Shown piece by piece: positions 4,656 through 11,128 of a stretch of DNA of 11,128 nt (its first letter is position 1; the number at the start of each line of letters is the position of its first letter). The notes below the pieces were generated by a model. That model was not told the origin of the DNA. It was given only the letters and a program-made list of their open reading frames with translations, and made no database searches. Position numbers and translations under genes: made by a program. Source of the stretch: an uncultured Bacilli bacterium (GTDB lineage Bacteria > Bacillota_I > Bacilli_A > RF39 > UBA660). Location of the stretch: the NCBI GenBank assembly GCA_910584255.1, contig CAJTXV010000043.1, positions 1 to 11,128 of the forward strand. The letters are read 5' to 3'.

Positions 4656-7472
4656 ATGGAAATCGATTATAGACGACTAGCAACTTTTCGTGGAGAAGAT
4701 GTAATTACGGTTACGTCTTTAACCGAAAGTAATAAATTTCCAATGGATGCTTGTGTATTAGAAGCAATCATTGAAATGAATGATGGTAATTTTTATAGAG
4801 TTGTTGCGACCGATGAAAATAGAAAAGCTGTCACAAAAGAGGTTCTAGACTTAATGCGTCGTGCTAGTATTAAACAAAGACTAGTACCTGGAGCAGATGG
4901 AATGTATGATGAGTTTGTACAGTGTGAAAAGGGAAATCGTAGTGATGAACGTAAATATGGTGCTGTATATGACGAGTATGTTGATAGTTTAGAAAATGTT
5001 AAAGGTAATCGCGGTAAAAAAATACTAATTGGAACTGGTGTTGTTGCTGCTGCTGCTGTCGGTGGAGTAGCTGCATATAACCATTTTCAAGAAAAGAAAC
5101 AGGATGAGACTGAAAATCCTGAAAATACGCCAGAACAAGCAACACAAAAACCTGAGATTAAAGGAACTAGTATTGAATTTTATTTAGAAAATGCACCAGA
5201 AAGTGAACAGTTAACGTTTGAACAAAGTTTCTATCCTGCCTATGATTCATTAAATACATGTATGGCTAGTCATACTTATATGAGTGAGTCTGGTACTTTT
5301 GGAAGACTTGGTCTTACTGTACCACAAGCAAGGTTATTATATTTAACTTCTCATAATTATTCAGATGAACAAATTGCTGAAATTATGGGGGGAGAATTGT
5401 TTAATCAAATTCCAATGGTAGATAATGATGGAAATCCCGTTTTAGACGAAAATGGAAATCAAGTAATGGAAGACTCTACAGTGATTATGCAACAAGCATA
5501 TGAGGTATTCCAACAGTGGTTTAAAGATGCACCTTTAAATTCTGAAGATATCAACGCAGTTACATCTTTCTTTGATACAGAGCATGATAAGGAAATTGTG
5601 CGTAGATTTATTACTGGGCATAATGCTGTTTTAGAAGCAACGACAGATGAAGCAAGAGAAGAAGCTGCAAAAAATCAACGTGAATTATATGATAGAATTT
5701 TTGCGAGTGATATTACTGATTCTGATACAAAAGTAAGTGATGAAGCAACAGCATTCATTTCTAGAACTATGTATGTTGCTGATTATGAACTTGCGAATGC
5801 TTATAACTATACGGATACAGAATTAGTATATAGAGTTGGAACTGAGGAAGCAGTAGAAGTTACAACAAATTTATATGGAGAACAGTTTGATGCGTGGTTC
5901 CGTTCTGGAATGCAAAATTTTGATAGTGAAAACTATTTAAAACGTGTTGGAAAAAATCCAGATAAATACTATATTAATAAATCCACTGCGGTGATGAGTA
6001 TTACGGATGCTACTTGTGAACATATTTTTGGAAAAATTACAAGTGCTAACGAATATATTCGTGATTTACAAAATGCAGATACAGATATTGAAGTATCTAG
6101 TAGCCAAAAACTTGCAATGATAGAACAAAAATTGGCTGCTGGAGAAGAACTTACAGCAGAGGATTATCAACAAATGCAAGATAATATTAAAGTTGTTTCA
6201 AAATTAGATCAAATCAAAGAAAAAACTTATAATATTGTTGATATTGAAGAATTAATGAGAACAAAAATGATGAATTTGGATAGATATCCAGTTCATACAG
6301 AAGTATTTGCTGAGAAATGGGCAAATACAGTAATTGCAATCAAGGATAGTCATAGTGCCAAGAGTTATAGTGGTTCTTCCACTGGTACTAAAAAGTCAGG
6401 TACAGGAAGTAATCCTGTTACGTTCAATTCACCAGATGCAAATAAAAATCGTGAGGATGCTAGAACTGAATTGATTAGTCGTGGTGCTTCACCAACAGAG
6501 GCTGAAAAAATGCTAGATAAGGCAGAAGAGGAAGCTAATAAAAAACAAGGGATTCTTGGAAAAGATAGCGCTGAAACGACGAAAATAGCTGAAGCTGAGA
6601 GGGATAAAATTCAGCAAGAAGCACAAGCTTCTTATGATAAAGCATATAATTATGCTTATAACTGGTATAGTCAACATGGAGCAAATCGCGGAACACCAGC
6701 TGATGAAGGGTCTTATTTGAGTAATACCACTTCTGTTGACAAGAATGATCCGTCTAGAAAATTAACAGTTCGTGATGCTTACAATGATGGAAAGGCAGCA
6801 GGAATTGGTGCTTATAATAATGAATTGGTTCGTCGTGCCAATAATGGTGATAAAGAAGCAGAAAAAGAAGCTAGAAACTTAGGATTAATTACTGGTGGAG
6901 AAGAAAAAGTAGATTCAGGATTATCTGATTACATTGAAGATGGAAGTCTTAGTACAGATGGTGATACTGATAAAACAGCAAGTGATGTTATTAAAGATAG
7001 TAATAATGAAGATGCCAACAAGAATAATACAAAGCTAGAAGTAACCAATCCAGGTATTACTATGCCACCTCCACCACCAGAAGAAGAAGTAATAGTAACA
7101 CCTCCAACAGAAGAGCAACCGGATGTAGGTGAAAATGAATTACCTCCAGGATTTGTACCAATTGTTGATGGTAATGGTCAAACTGGTGGAAATCAACAAA
7201 TTTGGTCAGAGGAAGACATTCTTAAACAAATAGAACAAATTATGCAGCAAGAAGATCAAGCGAAAACTCAAGCAGATGCTACCGTTGTAGAACAAGCAAT
7301 TGAAGAAGTAGCTCAGGAATTGATGAGTACTCAAGAACCTGAAATTGTTGTAGAACAACCTCAAGTAAGTACAGAGTCCTATGAAGGCGGAGAGATGCAA
7401 ATTGATCCATCCTTACTTGACTATGTTACATTTGATGAAGAAGTGACAGAAGAATCAGTACAAAAAAGATAA
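4656..7472 (+). CDS. Large single-span membrane protein with helical and Pro/Glu/Gln-rich regions, unrecognised
   Basis: A 938-residue protein I do not recognise. Residues 1-118 form a soluble N-terminal domain without a signal peptide. KKILIGTGVVAAAAVGGVAAYNHF (121-144) looks like one membrane segment, followed by a charged linker. Residues about 170-570 look mostly globular and helical, with a short D-N-G-N repeat at 257-268. A Ser/Gly/Thr linker lies at about 568-590, a charged helical, coiled-coil-like region at 595-745, and an acidic tail with PPPPPEEE (804-811) and Q/E-rich helices (850-900). Lysines flank the segment on both sides, so topology is unclear. An internal N-terminal domain with an external remainder is my preference. 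AGGAGG (4643-4648) marks the start. It shares the operon and promoter of the Pro-Thr stalk protein, suggesting a joint surface complex. No catalytic motif is visible. Confidence 0.7.
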   Translation: MEIDYRRLATFRGEDVITVTSLTESNKFPMDACVLEAIIEMNDGNFYRVVATDENRKAVTKEVLDLMRRASIKQRLVPGADGMYDEFVQCEKGNRSDERKYGAVYDEYVDSLENVKGNRGKKILIGTGVVAAAAVGGVAAYNHFQEKKQDETENPENTPEQATQKPEIKGTSIEFYLENAPESEQLTFEQSFYPAYDSLNTCMASHTYMSESGTFGRLGLTVPQARLLYLTSHNYSDEQIAEIMGGELFNQIPMVDNDGNPVLDENGNQVMEDSTVIMQQAYEVFQQWFKDAPLNSEDINAVTSFFDTEHDKEIVRRFITGHNAVLEATTDEAREEAAKNQRELYDRIFASDITDSDTKVSDEATAFISRTMYVADYELANAYNYTDTELVYRVGTEEAVEVTTNLYGEQFDAWFRSGMQNFDSENYLKRVGKNPDKYYINKSTAVMSITDATCEHIFGKITSANEYIRDLQNADTDIEVSSSQKLAMIEQKLAAGEELTAEDYQQMQDNIKVVSKLDQIKEKTYNIVDIEELMRTKMMNLDRYPVHTEVFAEKWANTVIAIKDSHSAKSYSGSSTGTKKSGTGSNPVTFNSPDANKNREDARTELISRGASPTEAEKMLDKAEEEANKKQGILGKDSAETTKIAEAERDKIQQEAQASYDKAYNYAYNWYSQHGANRGTPADEGSYLSNTTSVDKNDPSRKLTVRDAYNDGKAAGIGAYNNELVRRANNGDKEAEKEARNLGLITGGEEKVDSGLSDYIEDGSLSTDGDTDKTASDVIKDSNNEDANKNNTKLEVTNPGITMPPPPPEEEVIVTPPTEEQPDVGENELPPGFVPIVDGNGQTGGNQQIWSEEDILKQIEQIMQQEDQAKTQADATVVEQAIEEVAQELMSTQEPEIVVEQPQVSTESYEGGEMQIDPSLLDYVTFDEEVTEESVQKR

Positions 7473-7495
7473 AGATAGATTTTCTATCTTTTTTT
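7471..7495 (+). terminator. Intrinsic terminator of the two-gene surface operon
   Basis: AAAGATAG (7471-7478) pairs with CTATCTTT (7484-7491) around a five-base ATTTT loop, and the T-run continues to 7495. The stem begins within the stop codon of the 938-residue gene. It separates the surface operon from the translation operon, whose promoter begins 11 bases later. Confidence 0.8.
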
Positions 7496-7505
7496 CTTAA
7501 AACTG

Positions 7506-7534
7506 TTGACTTTTCTAAAAATAATTCATATAAT
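7506..7534 (+). promoter_or_regulatory. Consensus sigma-A-type promoter of the infC operon
   Basis: TTGACT (7506-7511), 17 bases, TATAAT (7529-7534). This is the best promoter in the window and fits a highly expressed ribosomal operon. The start site would be near 7541, giving a leader of about 150 bases before infC. Confidence 0.88.
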
Positions 7535-7540
7535 AAATAA

Positions 7541-7690
7541 CGAACTTAGAAGGAAAGAGATTTAGAATCCACCTGACTAGCGAATAGTAGTAGGTAAAGA
7601 GCCAAGTCAATGTTAAATAATGATTTTGATTGCTTTTTTAGGATGGATTCTGATGACTCCATCCTTTTATATTTAATGGAGGTGTTTTAT
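7541..7690 (+). ncRNA. L20-type leader with terminator/antiterminator (autoregulatory)
   Basis: In Bacillota the infC-rpmI-rplT leader is bound by L20, which promotes premature termination. This leader has the matching parts. A terminator forms from AGGATGGA (7640-7647) and TCCATCCT (7658-7665) followed by a T-rich stretch. An upstream segment TTAGAATCCA (7562-7571) is complementary, with one G-U, to TGGATTCTGA (7644-7653), which would disrupt that terminator. A third hairpin, ACCT 7571-7574 with AGGT 7592-7595 and ACTA 7576-7579 with TAGT 7585-7588 (loop GCGAA), lies between and could be part of the protein-binding fold. Identification rests on position and on these exclusive helices, not on a model search. 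Confidence 0.75.
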
Positions 7691-8221
7691 ATAGCAAACA
7701 ATAAGAATGGTCTACTAATCAATGAACAAATTAAAGCAAGTAGTGTACTAGTCATTGGACCTAATGGAGAACAAGTGGGAACAAAGCCTTTGAAAGATGC
7801 TTTGACGCTCGCAAATTATGCTGGACTTGATTTGGTGCTTATGAATCCAAATGGAAATCCACCAGTTTGTAAAGTAATGGACTATAATAAGTATCGTTAT
7901 GAAAAACAAAAGAAAGAAAAAGAGGCAACGAAAAAGCAACGTGCTTCTAGTTCTCAATTAAAAGAGTTTCGTTTGTCACCAGTGATTGACATTGGAGATT
8001 TTGAAACAAAACTAAGAAATGTTAGAAAGTATCTTGAAAAAGGAGATAAAATCAAATTATCGATTCGCTTTAAAGGTAGACAAATGGCTCATACAGAGCT
8101 TGGTAAAGATGTACTAGACAAGTTTGCAATGAAATTAGAGGATTTAGCAACGATTGAACAACATGCAAAATTAGATGGTAGAACTATGATCATGTTATTA
8201 GCACCAAAAAAGGAAAAATAG
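7691..8221 (+). CDS. infC: Translation initiation factor IF-3 (ATA start)
   Basis: IF-3 binds the 30S subunit, blocks premature 50S joining and checks the initiation codon and initiator tRNA. From the chosen start it is 176 residues, normal for the family. It has the typical N-domain (LLINEQIKASSVLVIGPNGEQVGTKPLKDAL and a PPVCKVMDYNKYRYEKQKKEKE linker) and C-domain (LSPVIDIGDFETKLRNVRKYLEKGDKIKLSIRFKGRQM). GGAGGTG (7678-7684) lies six bases before ATA at 7691. The in-frame ATG at 7676 overlaps that site, and the ATG at 7610 lies upstream of the attenuator. A rare AUA start is expected for infC, whose own product discriminates against non-canonical start codons and so controls its synthesis. 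It heads the operon with rpmI and rplT. Confidence 0.95.
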   Translation: MANNKNGLLINEQIKASSVLVIGPNGEQVGTKPLKDALTLANYAGLDLVLMNPNGNPPVCKVMDYNKYRYEKQKKEKEATKKQRASSSQLKEFRLSPVIDIGDFETKLRNVRKYLEKGDKIKLSIRFKGRQMAHTELGKDVLDKFAMKLEDLATIEQHAKLDGRTMIMLLAPKKEK

Positions 8222-8231
8222 GAGGACAAAA

Positions 8232-8420
8232 ATGGGAAAATTAAAAACTCATAAAGGAACGAAGAAAGTTTTAAATGTAAGAAAAAGTGGAACTGTTACT
8301 ATGGGACATCCAGGTTCTAGACATAATACAGGAAGCAAAAATAGTGCATTTAATAGAAAGAAAAGAAAGAGCGTTCACTTAAGTAGTGGGGATGCTAAGA
8401 GATTTAAGAATATTATTTAA
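8232..8420 (+). CDS. rpmI: 50S ribosomal protein L35 (bL35)
   Basis: A small basic large-subunit protein of 62 residues, close to the usual 64-66. It starts KLKTHKGTKKVL, matching the family's K-M-K-T-H opening, and ends RKKRKSVHLSSGDAKRFKNII, matching the conserved Lys/Arg-rich C-terminus. The middle (VTMGHPGSRHNTGSKN) departs somewhat from the common form. Its ribosome binding site AGGAGG (8220-8225) overlaps the infC stop codon, and the gene sits in the standard infC-rpmI-rplT order, 27 bases before rplT. Confidence 0.93.
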   Translation: MGKLKTHKGTKKVLNVRKSGTVTMGHPGSRHNTGSKNSAFNRKKRKSVHLSSGDAKRFKNII

Positions 8421-8447
8421 TCTTTAGATAAGAAGGAGGAAGAAAAC

Positions 8448-9038
8448 ATGGCAAGAGTTAAAAATGGAGCAACTACAAAGGCTCGTCATAAAAAAGTATT
8501 AAAACAAGCTAAGGGATATTTCGGAAGTAAACATAGATTATATAAAACAGCAAAAGAACAATTAATGCATTCTGGTCAATATGCTTTTAGAGACAGAAAA
8601 CAAAAGAAAAGAGATTTTAGAAAGTTATGGATTACAAGAATTAATGCAGCTTGTCGTTTAAATGATATCAGTTATTCGAGATTCATTAATGGTCTTTCAA
8701 AAGCAGGGGTAGAAATCAACCGTAAAATGTTGAGTGAAATTGCGATTAATGATGAAAAAGCATTTACTGAACTAGTAAATATTGCAAAGGCTGGAGAAGT
8801 TAAGAATAATACTCCAGTAAAGGAAGCTAAAAAAGAAACAAAGGCTGAAGCAAAAGAAGAGGTAAAAACTGAGGCTAAAAAAGAAACGAAAAAAGAAGAA
8901 AAATCAACAAAAGTAAAGAAGACAGAGGATTTATCAAAATTGTCAGTTGCTGAATTAAAAGAAATGGCAAAGAAAAAGAAAATTGAAGGTTATACTTCAA
9001 TGAAAAAAGCAGAATTAGTTGCTGCTTTAGAAAAATAA
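8448..9038 (+). CDS. rplT: 50S ribosomal protein L20 (bL20) with C-terminal Rho-N-like extension
   Basis: L20 binds 23S rRNA early in large-subunit assembly and represses its own operon through the leader. Residues 1-117 are a complete L20 (ARVKNGATTKARHKKVLKQAKGYFG opening, RKLWITRINAACR near 58-70, GLSKAGVEINRKMLSEIA). The family normally ends at about 117-120 residues. This protein continues to 196 with a Lys/Glu/Ala linker (118-160) and a small helical domain, 161-196 (DLSKLSVAELKEMAKKK, then IEGYTSMKKAELVAALEK), which resembles the Rho N-terminal/SAP-like fold. The same domain ends S2 in this window. AGGAGG (8434-8439) marks the start. No frameshift separates the parts, so the extension is translated. 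Its function is unknown; nucleic-acid binding is an inference from the fold. Confidence 0.95.
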   Translation: MARVKNGATTKARHKKVLKQAKGYFGSKHRLYKTAKEQLMHSGQYAFRDRKQKKRDFRKLWITRINAACRLNDISYSRFINGLSKAGVEINRKMLSEIAINDEKAFTELVNIAKAGEVKNNTPVKEAKKETKAEAKEEVKTEAKKETKKEEKSTKVKKTEDLSKLSVAELKEMAKKKKIEGYTSMKKAELVAALEK

Positions 9039-9053
9039 ACATATTAGTGAATT

Positions 9054-9083
9054 GATTCATCAAGTGCCGAAGGGTGATGGATT
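9054..9083 (+). promoter_or_regulatory. Candidate S2 leader hairpin between rplT and rpsB
   Basis: GATTCATCA (9054-9062) pairs with TGATGGATT (9075-9083), including two G-U pairs, around a 12-base GC-richer loop AGTGCCGAAGGG. It stands out in an otherwise A/T-rich 84-base gap. Only four T residues follow, so it is a poor terminator; I see no clear promoter in the gap. Many bacteria carry an S2-binding leader before rpsB, so a regulatory hairpin is plausible but unproven. Confidence 0.4.
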
Positions 9084-9122
9084 TTAGAAATTAATAGAAG
9101 AAAAACGAAAAGGAGAAAATTT

Positions 9123-10139
9123 ATGACAGTAGTTTCAATGAATTATTTATTAGAAGCAGGAGTTCATTTTGGTCATCAAAAAAGAAGATGGAATCCCAAA
9201 ATGAAGGAATATATCTTCACAACACGTGATGATATTTATATTATTGATTTACAAAAAACTTCAAAGAAAATTGAAGAGGCTTATAAAGCGTTAAAGGAAA
9301 TTGCAGAAAATGCTGGAAAAGTACTATTTGTTGGTACTAAGAAACAGGCTCAAGAAGCAGCAGAAGAAAATGCAGTTAGAACCAATATGTACTTTATTAA
9401 TGAAAGATGGTTAGGTGGAACATTAACTAACTTTAAAACAATTCGTACAAGAGTTAGAAGAATGGAAGAAATTGAAAAGATGGAAGCCGATGGAGTGTTT
9501 GAGGTTTTACCTAAAAAAGAAGTTATCCAAATTAGAAAAGAATACGAAAAACTAAATAGAAACTTACGTGGAATTCGCGATATGAAAAAAGTTCCTGAAG
9601 CTTTAGTTATCGTTGATCCTAGAAAAGAAGAAATTGCAATTAAAGAAGCTAAAATTTTAGGAATTCCAGTATTTGGAGTAGTGGATACTAACTGTGATCC
9701 TGATATGGTTGATTATGTGATTCCTGGAAATGATGATGCAGTTCGAAGTGTTAAATTGATGATTGGTGCTTTAACGAATGCAATTGCTGAGGTGAATGGG
9801 AATGAAATCATTGATTATTTAACAGACGAAGATAAGAATAAGCCAGCAAAGAAGGAAAAGAAAGACTCTTCTAAATTATCTGAACAAGAAGAAGTAATAG
9901 AAGAAGAAATAGAAGAATCTAAAAAAACTGTAAAAGAAGAAAAAACAGAAACAAAGGAATCAGAAAAGGAAATTAAAAAGGAAACAAAATCAGAATCTAA
10001 GAAAGAAACCAAGGAAGAAAAGAATGATACTGATTTATCTAAAAAGACAGTAGTAGAATTAAAAGAAATGGCAAAAGAAAAAGGAATTGAAGGATATACT
10101 TCAATGAAAAAAGCGGAATTACTTGACGCTTTAAAATAA
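9123..10139 (+). CDS. rpsB: 30S ribosomal protein S2 (uS2) with C-terminal Rho-N-like extension
   Basis: S2 is a late-binding small-subunit protein that lies near S1 in many bacteria and closes the mRNA exit side. Residues 1-237 form a normal S2: LLEAGVHFGHQKRRWNPKMKEYIF, LFVGTKKQAQ, NERWLGGTLTNF (93-104), PEALVIVDPRKE, and IPVFGVVDTNCDPDMVDYVIPGNDDA. A linker rich in Lys and Glu (about 238-303) and a 35-residue domain (304-338) follow; the domain matches the L20 tail at 28 of 35 positions. Usual length is about 230-260, so this is roughly 80-100 residues longer. AGGAG (9111-9115) supports the start. It is followed by tsf after 19 bases, the common rpsB-tsf pair. The tail's role is unknown. 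Confidence 0.95.
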   Translation: MTVVSMNYLLEAGVHFGHQKRRWNPKMKEYIFTTRDDIYIIDLQKTSKKIEEAYKALKEIAENAGKVLFVGTKKQAQEAAEENAVRTNMYFINERWLGGTLTNFKTIRTRVRRMEEIEKMEADGVFEVLPKKEVIQIRKEYEKLNRNLRGIRDMKKVPEALVIVDPRKEEIAIKEAKILGIPVFGVVDTNCDPDMVDYVIPGNDDAVRSVKLMIGALTNAIAEVNGNEIIDYLTDEDKNKPAKKEKKDSSKLSEQEEVIEEEIEESKKTVKEEKTETKESEKEIKKETKSESKKETKEEKNDTDLSKKTVVELKEMAKEKGIEGYTSMKKAELLDALK

Positions 10140-10158
10140 AATTCTAGGAGGAATAAAT

Positions 10159-11034
10159 ATGTTTAGTGCAAGTGATGTAAAAGAACTAAGAGAACGTACT
10201 GGTGCTGGAATGATGGATTGTAAAAAAGCTTTAGATGCTTCTAATGGTGATATGGAGAAAGCCATTGATTGGCTAAGAGAAAATGGAATGGCAAAGGCTG
10301 AAAAAAAGGGTTCTAGAATTGCAGCAGAAGGAATTACAAATATTAAAGTGGACGGAAATAAGGCTGTTATTTTAGAAGTAAACTCTGAGACAGATTTCGT
10401 AGCAAAGAATGCGGAATTTCAATCTTTTGTTGAAAAATTAACAGATGTAATTTTTAATAGTGATGTAACAACTGTAGAAGATGCATTAGAACTTTCTACA
10501 GGAAGTGAAACTGTATCAGAAATGATTACTGCTGCTATTGCTAAAATTGGTGAGAAATTATCATTTAGAAGATTTGAGCGAATTACAAAAACTGATTCTC
10601 AAGTATTTGGGGCATATTCTCATATGGGAGGAAAAATTGGAAGTTTGGTGTTATTAGAAGGAGCCAATGAAGAAGTTGCAAAAGATGTAGCAATGCATAT
10701 AGCAGCAATGCGTCCTGCTTACTTAACTTCTAAGGATGTTCCAGAAGAAGTACTAAATCGCGAAAAAGATGTGATGAGAGAGCAACTACTAAAAGAAGGG
10801 AAACCAGAAGATAAAGTAGAACAAATTTTAGTTGGTAAGGTAAATAAATATTATCAAGATGTTTGTTTAGTAGATCAAATTTATATCAAAGCAGAGGATA
10901 AAGAAACTGTTGGAAAGTTTGTTAAAACTAATGGTGGTGAAATCTTAAATATGGTTCGTTACGAAGTTGGGGAAGGAATTGAAAAGAAACAAGAAAACTT
11001 CGCAGAAGAAGTAATGAATCAAATTCATGGATAA
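10159..11034 (+). CDS. tsf: Elongation factor Ts
   Basis: EF-Ts is the guanine nucleotide exchange factor that recycles EF-Tu-GDP in the cytoplasm. The 291-residue length is typical. The N-terminal UBA-like module carries the family signature LRERTGAGMMDCKKAL (10-25), and EVNSETDFVAKN is the second signature, in the core contacting EF-Tu. The core and dimerisation segments follow, ending GGEILNMVRYEVGEGIEKKQENFAEEVM. The ribosome binding site AGGAGG (10146-10151) lies seven bases before the ATG. It is the last gene of the cluster: two hairpins follow at once, so pyrH and frr, which often come next in Bacillota, are not directly linked here. Confidence 0.97.
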   Translation: MFSASDVKELRERTGAGMMDCKKALDASNGDMEKAIDWLRENGMAKAEKKGSRIAAEGITNIKVDGNKAVILEVNSETDFVAKNAEFQSFVEKLTDVIFNSDVTTVEDALELSTGSETVSEMITAAIAKIGEKLSFRRFERITKTDSQVFGAYSHMGGKIGSLVLLEGANEEVAKDVAMHIAAMRPAYLTSKDVPEEVLNREKDVMREQLLKEGKPEDKVEQILVGKVNKYYQDVCLVDQIYIKAEDKETVGKFVKTNGGEILNMVRYEVGEGIEKKQENFAEEVMNQIHG

Positions 11035-11052
11035 AATATAAAATATATTTTA

Positions 11053-11077
11053 AGAAGATTCAATAAATGAATCTTCT
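11053..11077 (+). repeat. Perfect inverted repeat after tsf, first of two hairpins
   Basis: AGAAGATTCA (11053-11062) and TGAATCTTCT (11068-11077) are exact reverse complements around an ATAAA loop. It starts 19 bases after the tsf stop codon. No T-run follows, so alone it would not be a standard terminator. It may protect the 3' end of the mRNA or pause polymerase before the next hairpin. Confidence 0.7.
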
Positions 11078-11078
11078 C

Positions 11079-11110
11079 AGACTGTTGACAAATATGTTCA
11101 ACAGTCTTTT
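11079..11110 (+). terminator. Intrinsic terminator of the infC-tsf cluster
   Basis: AGACTGTTGA (11079-11088) pairs exactly with TCAACAGTCT (11098-11107) around a nine-base loop, and T residues continue to 11110. It lies one base after the preceding hairpin. The left arm includes TTGACA (11085-11090), which could double as a -35 box for a gene beyond the window, with only a weak -10-like sequence downstream. Confidence 0.75.
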
Positions 11111-11128
11111 CATAAGCAAATAAATTTG

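Noticed and set aside
7610..7690. ATG-started N-terminal extension or leader peptide of IF-3
   Set aside because: It runs through the attenuator hairpin, has only weak ribosome binding sequence and extends beyond the normal IF-3 start.
7541..7690. T-box riboswitch before infC
   Set aside because: AGAGA-like bases occur, but no T-box sequence (UGGNACCGCG-like) is present, and the gene context fits an L20-type leader.
9815..10012. Minus-strand Ser/Phe-rich open frame opposite the S2 linker
   Set aside because: It mirrors the Lys/Glu-rich coding strand and has no supporting start signals.

Overview
The window is an AT-rich stretch of a Gram-positive-type genome. Every gene lies on the + strand, most have strong AGGAGG-like ribosome binding sites, and promoters are of the TTGACA/TATAAT type. 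The translation cluster resembles Bacillota or Mycoplasmatota, for example an uncultured gut Bacilli/RF39-like lineage. That placement is an inference from composition, gene order and a recollection of similar proteins. UGA is not read as tryptophan here: all Trp codons I checked are TGG, and no gene ends in TGA.

Left part (1-3110): an AT-only hairpin, then a PMT-family membrane glycosyltransferase with a beta-rich external insert, closed by an intrinsic terminator. The next promoter drives a PfkB-type sugar kinase overlapped by a tiny stand-alone Smr-domain protein. The upstream regions of the glycosyltransferase and the kinase share an almost identical 15-base element at the same distance from the -10 box.

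Middle part (3100-7495): a well-formed promoter with an extended -10, whose -35 lies in the last codons of the Smr gene and whose -10 sits inside an inverted repeat, drives a two-gene operon of unrecognised proteins. The first is a membrane-anchored surface protein with a pilin-like N-terminal domain, a Pro-Thr repeat stalk and a Cys-containing head. The second is a 938-residue protein with a single internal membrane segment, a long helical region and a Pro/Glu/Gln-rich tail. The operon ends at a clear terminator. The Pro-Thr stalk is a plausible substrate for the O-mannosyltransferase-like enzyme upstream. This is the best candidate for an undescribed surface system here.

Right part (7500-11128): a consensus promoter, an L20-type attenuator leader with mutually exclusive terminator and antiterminator helices, infC (apparently starting at an ATA codon), rpmI and rplT, then after a short gap with a possible S2 leader hairpin, rpsB and tsf, followed by tandem hairpins. 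Both L20 and S2 carry a Lys/Glu-rich linker and a near-identical Rho-N-like domain at the C-terminus. This shared tail on a large-subunit and a small-subunit protein is the most striking anomaly in an otherwise conventional cluster.
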